64,000 nt of DNA from Gonatopus flavifemur (Eukaryota; Arthropoda; Insecta; Hymenoptera; Dryinidae). The DNA lies in the NCBI GenBank assembly GCA_018340375.1, contig JAFFJZ010000052.1, positions 1,516,781-1,580,780 of the forward strand. Reading direction: 5' to 3'. Position numbers and translations under genes: made by a program. The notes under the pieces were generated by a model. That model made no database searches. It had not been told where the DNA came from and saw nothing but the letters and a program-made list of their open reading frames with translations. Shown here piece by piece: positions 53,003 to 63,897 of this stretch (position 1 is its first letter; every line of letters starts with the position of its first letter).

Positions 53003-54370
53003 AACCATTGTGAACACCCCATTCAAGTCCCATACTAAAGCGCGTATTTGTCCAAACATGGATATGATTTGGGGATGGAGGGAACCCACATCTGGAATGT
53101 AAGAATTGCTATATCTCAGTGAAGGTTCGACCGATTTCATGAAATCAAAGACGGTTGGATTCGGGTTGAGAAAACGCCATTCACAGATGTGTCGCAAGCT
53201 TCCAATTTGATTCGAGATTTGTGTCTTCCCTACAAATCCCATAACCCCAATCCAGAGTTATGAACTCTCACTTCCATGGGGGGATACGATTCCAGACAAA
53301 ATTTATCAATTATCGCGATTGGTCACTAATGTCTGATAATGATTCCTTGAGTTGGAATGGCGATATACCAAGTGTTCCTCAGTAAAAGGTTATGGAAACT
53401 AATCAGGAATGTTTGTTGATTTTTCTCAATGCATTCCGATTCAAGGTGATAACCCTACCAACAATCCGAGACACATCTCATCAATGATTGGGATTTTTAA
53501 TCAATGCTTCTTAACCGTTTCTAGAGTTGGAATCATGATCGTGCAAGTTCTTCTCAGTAAACAATCATGACAACTGAGTAGGAATTTTTGGTCACTCTTG
53601 AAAATGCATTGTTTCGAAAGATAATAACCCCACCCACGGTTCCAGACACAATTCATCAATTTTCGCGACTGTTAACTGATGTTTATCAACAAGTGCTTGA
53701 CGTGGAAGCACGATATTTCAAGCTTCCCTTAGTAGACGATCATGAAGATAAAGCAGCAATTCTAACAAGAATTACCAGAAAATTAAGAAGAAAGAAACAA
53801 ATTTCAAAAAAACAAACGAACAAAATTTGTCTTTTTCCTTGTTGAAATTAACAAATTTTTCCAAATGCGTTTTTTTAGAAAATGATAACTCTACCAACAA
53901 TTGGAGACACATCTGATCAATTACCCCGAGTGTTACCTGAGACTTATCAACGATTCACTTTGGCTAGGGGCTATGTAATGTGTACAATCCTTCTACACTT
54001 ATTTCTTATTTATCTTGATTTGTTGATGGATCCATTGTTATCCATTATTTCCGATTGATTTCGGGGATCCATTTCCCTAGAATGATACATCATGCGCCTC
54101 CCCCCCCCCCCATTTGATTGAAAAATAACATCCAATGATCTTCATCCGATGGGGAGTGAAGAAGGTTCACACTGGCTCTGACTGCTCCTAGAACAATCTT
54201 CGAGTGGTCATAGTTCGACGAAAAATTGACCGATTCCAGGAAACAAAAAACGGCTGTATTCGGGCTGGGAATCCCCATCAAATGAGTGATCGCGAGCCTC
54301 CCCACCTCATTCAAGATTTTCGCCCCCCTCGGCCCCCCATCGCTCCCTTCAAGACCCTTGTAAAAAACGA
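53003..54370. repeat. Diverged tandem repeats, no gene
   Basis: A motif GAGACACAT/AATTCATCAATT near 53295, 53470, 53645 and 53905, followed each time by a GTTCnTTCTCAGTAAA- or TATCAAC-type part, indicates a degenerate repeat of about 175 bp (last interval longer). The stretches 53040-53240 and 54110-54330 are also alike (for example ACGGTTGGATTCGGGTTGAG and ACGGCTGTATTCGGGCTGGG). 53588-53845 is open but inside the repeat and not a credible gene. Near 53972-54030 a piece matches, inverted, 47930-47985 of the piggyBac-like relic. Confidence 0.5.
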
Positions 54371-54537
54371 ACATACATGACCCATACATAATCCATACAA
54401 AATACATATAAAATTCATATATGATTCATATATGAAAATGCATAGAATCATATACAATCCATATTTAATCCATATGTGATCCGTATATGATCATATATGA
54501 CTCATATATAATCCATATAAAATCCATATACGAAAAA
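54371..54537. repeat. About 11-bp minisatellite (CATATATGATC-like)
   Basis: Many imperfect copies of CATATATGATT/CATATAAAATC/CATACATAATC in tandem. Confidence 0.85.
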
Positions 54538-54544
54538 TATTTCA

Positions 54545-54950
54545 ATAGGTGAAGGTTCGATCCAATTTTAATCCAAGCAAGTTGTTGTCGAACGAATTTA
54601 TTTAACTTCCTTCGATAAGCCGATCGACGTTTCGGATCGATACGATCCTTTTTCAACATACAAAGTTTCTTAATATAATCGTAGTGGAGAAAAGGAGTGG
54701 TAGTATGAAGAATCATCCGGACCCATCGACTCGGATGTGGGTAGTTTTTATGAATTGGTTGGGAAAGTGCTTGGCGCAGGAATTCAATGATTCAGTAGGC
54801 GAAAGTTCGATCCAATTCCTATCCAAGCAAGTTTGTCGAACGAATTTATTTTACTTCCTTCGAAAAGCCGATCGACGTTTCGGATCGATACGATCCTTTT
54901 TCAAGATACAAAATTTTAATATAATCGTAGAGGAGAGAGAACGTGGTTGA
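54545..54950. repeat. Tandem pair, period about 248 bp, with a hammerhead-like hairpin on the minus strand
   Basis: GGTTCGATCCAATT, TCCAAGCAAG, GTCGAACGAATTTATT and GCCGATCGACGTTTCGGATC occur in both copies, with cores at about 54619-54656 and 54867-54904. On the minus strand each core reads TTGAAAAAGGATCGTATCGA followed by TCCGAAACGTCG. GGATCG and CGATCC pair as a 6-bp stem, followed by GAAAC, the layout of stem II and the GAAA box of a hammerhead ribozyme. The CUGANGA box is degraded (UUGAAAA), so activity is not expected. Confidence 0.6.
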
Positions 54951-55107
54951 AAGAAGATCCTATTGATGGTTTATCAATACTTTTCAACCGTGAAAAGCAT
55001 CCAATAGTTGATTTATACTATAATTTATAATAAAAAGTTCGGGGTTTTGCGACTTCGGGCTTACGAACATTAACGACATATGGCGATTCGGGCATGTGTC
55101 ATTCAGA

Positions 55108-55267
55108 GCTGCCAGATGGGCATTGCGGTTGAGGGGAATAGTACCCCCACCATCGTTCATATACATACTCTCACTTCCACACGAAACCTTTACACATGTC
55201 ACTCATTTACATAGGACGGTAGTGGGGGTACACTTCTCCTCAACGGCAATGCTTATCTGGCATCTCT
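55108..55267. mobile_element. 160-bp hairpin MITE
   Basis: AGAGCTGCCAGATGGGCATT, GCGGTTGAGG and GTACCCCCACC are mirrored by GGTGGGGGTACA-like sequence, CCTCAACGGC and AATGCTTATCTGGCATCTCT. Arms about 52 bp, loop about 55 bp. The AGAGCTGCCAGAT terminus is clear on both sides. Confidence 0.75.
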
Positions 55268-57305
55268 GGTGGAATTTCGGGCCAGCGGGCGGTCGGGGCT
55301 TCAAACATTCGGGGTTATTACACCCTTCCGACCGCGGTATACGATGATCCGGGATCAATCCATCGATTCATCACCCTGCCAATTCCAGGTTGCCCAAATA
55401 AATTAATGACCCTGACATATCCGTACCCAACCAGTCATGCGTTTGATGAAGCGTACCGCATTGTAGCAGTTTAGATTTCGTGGTCAACCATTTCCGGCAA
55501 AACCCATATCTAGCATATGAATTTCCTTCGGGTACATCCAGATAGTGACCACAATTTCACTTTGTATGACAATCCGTGTTCGATCCGTGTTTCCCTGACC
55601 TGCTATCCCTGATTCAAGCGCCTTAAACGATCCTGTTGGAAAACCCGCATCACAACCATTCTGTTTTTAACACCTTATGCCGAGTTCCAACCGTCGAATT
55701 CTGCTATCCTCATGATCCTGGTAGTTACAAGACGATTCCGAACCCGCCAAACCACCTCGATTTTTTCAAATGGTTCGTGCGTATTGAACCAAGTTCATAT
55801 TCATCATATTCATATTTCCTGCCAATAATCCTGTTCCAGATTCCCAGATGAAACCACTTTCAACAAGACAGAGATCGTACGATTTTCAATCCGTTACAAC
55901 CTGTCTGTTTCAGCAAGGGATCCCAGCAGAGCCGGGATAACTCAATATTTGGCACAGCATTACATTTCACCAACTCAGTCAGGTGATGAGAAATCAAATA
56001 TTGAGTCCTCAAATGATTTGGGAAGTGACTAGGAGTGGGAACCTCGGAATCAAAATGCCAGTTCTAGTAACGGTGAACAAAGTAGTAGCGCAAAAAATTT
56101 AATTTTTCACGTTTGTGATATTTGTATTCAATGATTATTACACTGAGATAAATTTATGCTTAAAAATTACTAGCTCTTCTATCATACGAGGAATATACTT
56201 CACGTTGAAACACGACTTGATAAGAAGAAACAGTAACTTTTTTCTGTACTAAGCAGTTTGAGAATGAGAATAAGACCAGTGATGATTTGTAGCGTGCTCT
56301 TCAGCTACAATTTGGCGTTTGCTATGTAGATTTTGTTGAGCACCAATTCTGGTATGGAGGGGTCGGAATTCTCCATATAATTATACCTGAAACTCAAGAA
56401 CACAAAAATAAAAAAAACAGCAGGGGCCAACCCCAGCTGACCACTCGGAACGAAAGAAATTTAAGAAGCTCGTCGGATTAGAGGGGAGGGGTTCGTCTCG
56501 ACTCTGATAAATTACACAATGTGATTCGAACACGGAAAGACGTTTATTGAAAAAAAAGATTTAGAAGAATTCAAACGAATTCACTTTAGTTAGAAAACTC
56601 TTGGGAAGCTCGCTGGAACGCGTGTCACAACGCTCGCTGCGTTCCAGTATCAGATTTACAAAACCTGCACTCCGCAGGAAACGCGAGGGCTCGCACATGA
56701 ATCCAACAGCCAAAAGAAAAGGAAAGAACTATTTCTCACGTCATCGGCAAAAGAAATTACGACTAGAATTATAATAAACAGAACTATTAACCATTCACCA
56801 TTGATACGCATCGATCTCTCGAACTGGTCGGGAGAAAACTCCACTTGTACGGATAATTGACTGACGTTACCATCTACGTCGTTTTTCAGCCGAAATTCTC
56901 TACTAGCGTCGTTCCTCCGACGCAATTCTCCCGACGAAGTTTACCTCAGAGCACATTCACGGGAGCACAAACGGTGATCATCTTCAATTTCTCATAAATT
57001 TGGATCACATGCGGCACAAATAGGATAAGTTACTCTAACCAAATGAAAAAAAACACGCCAGAATTCACACTCTCACCGTATACTTCAATTTTGATCACGG
57101 TCACTTAAAGAAAAGGCAAACTAAGTTGAGCACTTTGCACTTCTCACTTCATCGTTCACAAACGGTACACGAGTGACGAGTCGTCGCGTCGCCGGCTACT
57201 TCGTTCGTTCGTTCGACGTCAGTGGTTGCGCACAGGGACTTTTGACATCTCAATTTTCATCTAACTCAGTACGTGGCGCTATCTGGAACCGACCAACGAA
57301 GTAAA
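55268..57305. other. Unassigned region
   Basis: About 2 kb without recognised coding sequence. Around 56560-57240 the sequence has richer CG content and GAACGC/GTTCG-type words, and the end (AGGGACTTTTGACATCTC) could belong to an LTR or promoter; no primer-binding site or polypurine tract was identified. The open stretch 56656-56925 (-) contains a hydrophobic segment (WLIVLFIIILVVISFA) but no family resemblance. Confidence 0.4.
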
Positions 57306-57314
57306 CAAGTCCTC
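57306..57314. repeat. Probable target-site duplication, left copy
   Basis: CAAGTCCTC; the right copy at 60980-60988 is CAAGTCCCC (8 of 9 identical). Confidence 0.6.
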
Positions 57315-60300
57315 ACGTCCGTTACGGTGGAGGACCCATATCGACAAAACCCATTGGGGACTATATGAGAATTTGTCGCTTTTTTGTCGCTAATTAGTTA
57401 CCAATAGTTTGATTTCGTCGCTCTTTTGGTTTTCGAGAAAATCGAGGGTACACCAAGGGGGCCGTTCCGCTAGAAAACCCAATATGGTTAATGAGTCGGA
57501 GCGGATTGAAAGTTATACAGGAATTTGTCGCTGAAATCCGAGCATAGTTGGAATACCGTAGGCCCAACCGTTCCCGAGTAGGAGGGAAATAACGGATTTG
57601 AAAATGCAGGATATATGGGATACGAGAATGGTGGTGATGAACACACGGAGGACAATTTGATGACTTGATATGTGATAACGCACAGAAACATTTGAAGGTA
57701 GTGATGCAGGGAAAATCTTGTAATATGGATGTAACATGGGTGTAACAAGGATATAACAAACCTCAAATGGTGATTGATTGAACATCATATTGATAGAAAC
57801 CGTTGTGCGACGAAATATTTCGTCCACACTATGCGAGCGAGAAAATCAGAATTCACTGGGAATTGGGAGGTCGAGCTGACACTGAACTTCGTTGTAGGTT
57901 TTTCTAGTCCAGTGAAGATTTTCAGGGAATATTCTTGGGTTTCGTGATTGATCGAACATTCCACAGATGGAACCGTTGGGCGATGAGATATTCCATTGGA
58001 ATTATCGGAGCGACAAAATCAGGATTCGCCGAAAATTGAGGAATCGAACTGCCTCGTCACTTCTATCTAGGTTTTCCAGGTCTGGAATAGATTTTCTGAG
58101 AATATTCTTGGGTTTTGTGATTATTCGGACATTTCACTGATGGGAACCGTTGAGCGACGAAATATTCCATTGAAATTATCGGAGCGACAAAATCAGGATT
58201 CACCGAAAATTGAGAGATCAAGCTGGCTCGTCACTTCTATCTAAATTTTCCAGGTCTGGGATAGATTTCCTTAGAATATTCTTGGGTTTTGTGATTGATC
58301 GAACATCCCACTGATGGAAATCGTTGAGCGACAAAATATTCAATTCACAATATCCGAGCGACAAAATCGAAAGTCAGGAAAAATCGAGGAATCGAGCTGG
58401 GTCGTCACTTCTATCTAGGTTTTCCAGGTCTGAGATAGGTTTTCTGAGAATATTCTTGGGTTTTTTGATTAATCGAACATTCCACTGATGAGAACCGTTG
58501 AGCGGAAGTATATTCCATTGGAATTGTCGGAGCGACAAAATCAGGGTTCACCGAAAGTTGAGAAATTGAACTGCCTCGTCACTTCTATCTGGGTTTTCCA
58601 GGTCTGGGATAGATTTGCTGAGAATATTTTCGGAAAATCTATTCCAGACCTGGAAAACCTAGATAGAAGTGACGAGCCAGCTCGATTTTCAATTTTCGGT
58701 GAATCCTGATTTTGTCGCTCCGAAAATTTCAATGGAATATTTTGTCGCTCAACGGTTCCCATCAGTAGAATGTCCGAATAATCACAAAACCCGAGAATAT
58801 TCTCAGGAAATCTATTCCAGACCTGAAAAACCCAGATAGAAGTGACGAGCCAGTTCAATTTCTCAACTTTCGGTGAATCCTGATTTTGTCGCTCCGACAA
58901 TTTCAATGGAATATTTTGTCCCTCAACGGTTCCCATCAGTGGGATGTTCGATCAATCACAAAACCCAAGAATATTCTAAGGAAATCTATCCCAGACCTGG
59001 AAAATTTAGATAGAAGTGACGAGCCAGTTTGATCTCTCAATTTTCGGTGAATCCTGATTTTGTCGCTCCGACAATTTCAATGGAATATTTTGTCCCTCAA
59101 CGGTTCCCATCAGTGGAATGTTCTAATAATCACAAAACCCGGAAATATTCTCAGAAAATCCATTCCAGCCCTGGAAAACCGAGTTAGAAGTGACGACCCA
59201 GCTCGATCCCTCGATTTTTCCTGACTTTCGATTTTGTCGCTCGGATATTGTGAATTGAATATTTTGTCGCTCAACGGTTCCCATCAGTGGGATGTTCGAT
59301 CAATCACAAAACCCGAGAATATTATAAGGAAATCTATCCCAGACCTGGAAAATTTAGATAGAAGTGACGAGCCAGCTTGATCTCTCAATTTTCGGTGAAT
59401 CCTGATTTTGTCGCTCCGAAAATTTCAATGGAATATCTTGTCGCTCAACGGTTCCCATCAGTAGAATGTCCGAATAATCACAAAACCCGAGAATATTCTC
59501 AGGAAATCTATTCCAGACCTGGAAAACCGAGATAGAAGTGACGACCCAGCTCGATCCCTGTATTTTTCCTGACTCTCGATTTTGTCGCTCGGATATTGTG
59601 AATTGAATATTTCGTCGCTCAACGGTTCCCATCAGTGGGATGTTCGATCAATCACAAAACCCAAGAATATTCTAAGGAAATCTATCCCAGACATGGAAAA
59701 TTTAGATAGAAGTGACGAGCCAGCTTGACCTCTCAATTTTCGGTGAATCCTGATTCCGTCGCCCCGATAATTTCAATGGAACATTTTGTCGCTCAACGGT
59801 TCCCATCAGTGAAATGTTCGAATCATCACAAAACCCAAGAATATTCTCAGAAAATCTATCCCAGACCTGGAAAACCTAGATAGAAGTGACGAGCCAGCTC
59901 GATTTTCAATTTTCGGTGAATCCTGATTTTGTCGCTCGGATATTGTGAATTTCATATTTTCTCGCTCAACGGTTCCCATCAGTGGAATGTTCGATCAATT
60001 ACACAACCCAAGAATATTCTCAGAAAACCTTTGCCAGACCTGAAAACCCCAGATAGAAGTGACGAGCCAGTTCAATTTCTCAACTTTCGGTGAATCCTGA
60101 TTTTGTCGCTCCGACAATTTCAATGGAATATTTTGTCCCTCAACGGTTCCCATCAGTGGGATGTCCGATCAATCACAAAACCCAAGAATATTCTAAGGAA
60201 ATCTATCCCAGACCTGGAAAATTTAGATAGAAGTGACGAGCCAGCTTGATCTCTCAATTTTCGGTGAATCCTGATTTTGTCGCTCCGATAATTCCAATGG

Positions 60301-60979
60301 AATATTTTATCGCTCAACGGTTTCCATCAGTGGAATGTTCGATCAATCACGAAACCCAAGAATATTCCCTGAAAATCTTCACTGGACTAGAAAAACCTAC
60401 ACCGAAGTTCAGTGTCAGCTCGACCTCCCAATTCCCAGTGAATTCTGATTTTGTCGCTCGCATAGTGTGAATGAAATATTTTGTCGCACAACGGTTTCTA
60501 TCAATATGATGTTCAATCAATCACCATTTGAGGTTTGTTATATCCTCGTTACATCCATGTTACATCCATATTACAAGATTTTCCCTGCATCACTACCTTC
60601 AAATGTTTCTGTGCGTTATCACATATCAAGTCATCAAATTGTCCTCCGTGTGTTCATCACCACCATTCTCATATCCCATATATCCTGCATTTTCAAATCC
60701 GTTATTTCCCTCCTACTCTGGAACGGTTGGGCCTACGGTATTCCAACTATGCTCGGATTTCAGCGACAAATTCCTGTATAACTTTCAATCCGCTCCGACT
60801 CATTAACCATATTGGGTTTTCTAGCGGAACGGCCCCCTTGGTGTACCCTCGATTTTCTCGAAAACTAAAAGAGCGACAAAATCAAACTCTTGGTAACTAA
60901 TTAGCGACAAAAAAGCGACAAATTCCCATATAGGTCCCAATGGGTTTTGTCGATATGGGTTCTCCACCGTAACGGACGT
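57315..60979. mobile_element. Foldback-type element, 3.67 kb, with 174-bp sub-repeats
   Basis: The ends ACGTCCGTTACGGTGGAG and its complement (to 60979) begin arms that mirror each other for about 590 bp (57315-57905 and 60390-60979) at very high identity. The 104-codon open frames in the two arms (57513-57827 - and 60467-60781 +) differ at only five residues; they are mirror artefacts, not genes. Inside the arms lies a 174-bp tandem repeat (phrases GACCTGGAAAA, GATAGAAGTGACGAGCCAG, TTTTGTCGCTC, AACGGTTCCCATCAGT). About 4.5 units run in one orientation (57900-58630), then the orientation flips at about 58630 and about ten units run in the other (58630-60400). No transposase. Foldback, Galileo and some MULE elements have this architecture. 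Confidence 0.85.
57905..60395. repeat. 174-bp tandem sub-repeats with an orientation switch at about 58630
   Basis: In the right-hand block the word AACGGTTCCC begins near 58752, 58927, 59100, 59273, 59447, 59620, 59798, 59972, 60146 and 60318, a spacing of 172-178. In the left-hand block the complementary GTTGAGCGAC-like word occurs near 57974, 58148, 58322 and 58495. Units differ by a few percent. Confidence 0.9.
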
Positions 60980-60988
60980 CAAGTCCCC
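60980..60988. repeat. Probable target-site duplication, right copy
   Basis: CAAGTCCCC; see the left copy at 57306. Confidence 0.6.
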
Positions 60989-61663
60989 GGCGCGCACGAT
61001 GCATCGTCGTTCGTTGTTCATGAAATCCTACGCGAGCGCTTCACAAGATTTCCTCAATCTATTCGTTACTAATTTATTCCACAAGCTAGTCCCTATTAGC
61101 GTATCATAAACAATAGTACGTACTTGGACGGTCGATTTTCTTTTTCTGTGTATCCACTCATGACGCATGTATCCGAAATATTCTCAATACTCAATGATAA
61201 CGTAACATAATACTATTTTAGAATATTCAATCTCTCAAAAGAAAGGGAAAGACAGAAATAAATTAATGGGTTTTGGACTCCTCAATGGTATACCGAGTTT
61301 TAATAAAGACTCTAACACCTCCGTTGGTAGTAACAAAAGTCGGAATACTCAGAAATAATACCAATAATGAGAATAATCGGAATACGACGGACTGTACGGG
61401 ATTCCGAACGACGCCTCGATTCTGTGAACTATTTCGACAACTAATCATAAAACGACATTCATTTCCATTGATTGGTTAAATCATCCCTGGAGCAATTCCA
61501 ATCTATTATGCGACATCGCGGACATTATTATTCCTTTAGGTGCCCATATGTACACCGTAATAAGGCCTGTCGAAGAGGTTCCCTCACACATCATTGACCT
61601 TGGGCAGGATATTTCCTACGCACCACAATGCTTGTAAGATAATCATATGGAAGTTCGGTGCGT
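60989..61663. other. Non-coding
   Basis: No gene recognised; short open stretches in both directions at 61263-61479 are shadows of each other. Confidence 0.4.
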
Positions 61664-61944
61664 TGTTGCCAGTTCGTCGGCGGTCGCTCGTCACACGTTC
61701 GCTACTCGTTGTTGTTATTGAAGTCTCAATAAAGGCTATGAGTTGTGACGTGAAAAATATTCGTTTATTGTACTTGTTTATAATTAAAATTACATTCACG
61801 ACCGTGCATACAATATATTATCGACTCGACTCATTACAACAACAGCAGTGATAATCACACTGGCGCGTTCATCTTCGTACCAGTGTGTTAACTGTATAAA
61901 ACCAAAATCTCTGCGCTGATAGAATTTTATTACCAGCCTCAACA
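61664..61944 (-). mobile_element. Ty1/copia 3' LTR
   Basis: On the minus strand the sequence begins TGTTGAGGCTGG directly after a purine tract (AAGAGGGCG) that follows the polyprotein, and ends ...GGCAACA at 61664, giving the terminal TGTTG...CAACA inverted repeat. Length 281 bp. An AATAAA-type signal (AATAAACG) lies near 61763. The 5' LTR is not in the window. Confidence 0.7.
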
Positions 61945-62525
61945 CGCCCTCTTAATAACATTCTCTTGAACATCTGACATTAATTTACTTCCTAATTGTA
62001 AGATAACTTCCTTACCCAATGCCTCTGTAAACATGTCAGCAACCTGATAATTTGTGCTTATATATTTGACTTGAATGATACCTTCTGCAATCTTATCTCT
62101 GACGAAGTGATATCTGATATGAACGTGTTCCATCCTCTTATTGCTCTGCGGGCTATAGGCAACTCTGATTGCAGACTGATTATCTTCATACATTCAAACA
62201 GGGCTATCCCTGTATTCAAACACACCAAAATCAATTAGGATATTTCTCGGCCAGCAAGCTTCACTCGCTGATATACTTAATGCGACATATTCGGCTTCAG
62301 TACTGGACAAGGAAACGCTCTCTTGTTTTCTACAACACCACGACACGGTATTCCAATATACTTGAAAACAATATCCGGTAGTCGGTTTTCTATCATCGCT
62401 TCCTCCCCAATCGGCATCCGTATCACCCAATATTGCCTCATTTCCTGTTTTCTTATGAACTAAACTTGAATCTCACGTACCCTCGACGTATCGCAGAACA
62501 CGTTTCGATGTTTTATACAACAACT
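61939..62525 (-). pseudogene. Ty1/copia polyprotein, RNase H end
   Basis: From about 62525 on the minus strand: a LYKTSKRVLRYVEG segment, a stop, then GDTDADWGGSDDRKPTTGYC (first RNase H Asp region), VSLSSTEAEYVALSISASEA (Glu), an in-frame TGA at 62194 before MYEDNQSAIRVA (Asp), HVHIRYHFVRDKI, and STNYQVADMFTEALGKEVI to the end. This is the conserved C-terminal third of copia RNase H. Everything upstream (gag, protease, integrase, RT) is cut away at the border with the AGATATCT-rich repeat. The stop codon overlaps the LTR start. Confidence 0.85.
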
Positions 62526-62529
62526 CACT

Positions 62530-62865
62530 TCCCAAATAGACAAGAAGATATCTTCAAGATATCTTAAAGACAACTTAAAATGTTGCAAGGAGTCTTGCAA
62601 GAACTCTCCAGTAGAGATCTTTTCGCTCGCGAAAAGCTATCTTATGCAACACCAATAGACATCTATGAGATACCTTGGAGAGTTCTGAAAGACTTCTCAA
62701 AGATTTCTTTCAGATGTCTTGAAGAGTTCTCATAGATATCTTGAAGAGTTCTTTGATATATCTCGAAGATTTATTGAAGATATCTTCAAGACCTCAGCAA
62801 GATACCCTAAAGATTTCTTAAAGATATCTTCAAGAGTTCTTTGAGATATCTCGAAGATTTCTTTG
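62530..62865. repeat. AGATATCTTCAAGA-type short-period repeat
   Basis: Dense imperfect repetition of GATATCTTCAAGA, AGTTCTTTGAGATATCTCGA and AGATTTCTT words. Because AGATATCT is its own complement, the array pairs with itself. It directly abuts the truncated copia fragment. Confidence 0.75.
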
Positions 62866-63276
62866 ATATATCTTTCTACTGTCCCCAAGATCTCTTGGAG
62901 GTATCTTTAGGGTCTCTCCAAGACATCTTCAAGATTTCTGCAAAACGTTTCAAAAATCACATGAAGAGGACACGAACATTCTAGCACTTACCAAATTGTT
63001 TGTGACAAACTTTTGGAAATCATTCCAACACAATCTTTATAGCTCTCGGAACAGAAATTCTGAACTCACTAAAGAATTACTGAATAGAACGGTATTTTGG
63101 GTTAATTGAAGTACTTTGGAATAGTTTGTCACCAACGATTTCGCTAGTGCTAGAATGTTCGCATCCTCTTAAAGTGATTTTTGAAACGTTTTGCAGGAAT
63201 CGTGAAGATGTCTTGTGGAGATCCTGAAGATATTATCCAAATATCTTGGGAATAATAGAAAGATACTGTAAAAGAA
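62866..63276. mobile_element. Inverted-repeat element with AGATATCT-rich ends
   Basis: AAGACATCTTCAAGATTTCT, GCAAAACGTTTCAAAAATCA and GAACATTCTAGCAC (62925-62992) are mirrored by GTGCTAGAATGTTCGCATCC, TGATTTTTGAAACGTTTTGC and GAAGATGTCTT (63148-63215). The pairing continues outwards to AAAGATAC(T/A)G near 63276 and 62866. Loop about 155 bp. Together with 62530-62865 it may be one foldback element with sub-repeated ends. Confidence 0.7.
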
Positions 63277-63820
63277 AATGAATGTTTTCAATTGCAACTG
63301 ACATACTATGAGTTCAATAGAAGTTGTCTTGAATCAATAAAACATTCTCCCAATTCAAGAATCATATTATTAGTTTAAGAAAGGATTTGGTATATCAAGG
63401 ATACATTATCTTGAAGGGATATTAGTGGATATGTTTTTGGCGATATTATGAGTAATTTTGTTTCTCAGTATACGAACAAGTAACTTCCATGTTAATGGAT
63501 CATAATGCGTTTTGACAAAAATCGGTGTTGATTCAATCTAGAAACCGAATAAACGTCCAGTCTAACATAGTTGAATTTTTCAAATCTTTGAAATTACATT
63601 ATTTGAAAAAATACCCTGATAATCGGTTATGATACACAGCAATAATAGAACCGATCGATAGAACATTAATCGAATTGAAGAATCGATGTCAATTTCAATA
63701 ATGAAAACGCTTAATATCAAATAAATATCAATAAAACGGAATACATATAATCAATACAACCAAGTAAATAGCATGGAATTATTAATATCATCATTTTGCA
63801 AAAAAGAGCACAACCTCAAG
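63277..63820. other. Non-coding, AT-rich
   Basis: Nothing recognised. Confidence 0.4.
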
Positions 63821-63897
63821 AGAACACAAACCTTCAGAAACGTTCGCGAACGTCCAGGAACATTCAATGAACGTTCCTGAAGGTTTGTGTTCTCTTA
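63821..63897. repeat. Short hairpin
   Basis: AGAGAACACAAACCTTCAG and GAACGTTC mirrored by GAACGTTCCTGAAGGTTTGT and GTTCTCT. Perfect or near-perfect 25-bp stem; could be a tiny MITE. Confidence 0.7.

Noticed and set aside
53588..53845. 85-codon open frame (+)
   Set aside because: Lies in a diverged 175-bp tandem repeat whose other copies are not open, and ends in a Lys/Gln-rich A-tract.
56560..57300. Possible LTR or host promoter
   Set aside because: CG-richer and ends near the foldback insertion, but no TG...CA ends, primer-binding site, polypurine tract or second copy was found.
57513..57827. 104-codon open frame, repeated at 60467-60781
   Set aside because: The two are the same sequence in mirrored arms of the foldback element; no codon pattern or family resemblance beyond this.
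57905..60395. Regularly spaced repeats resembling a CRISPR array
   Set aside because: Units are contiguous 174-bp tandem repeats without unique spacers, in two orientations, inside a eukaryotic foldback element.
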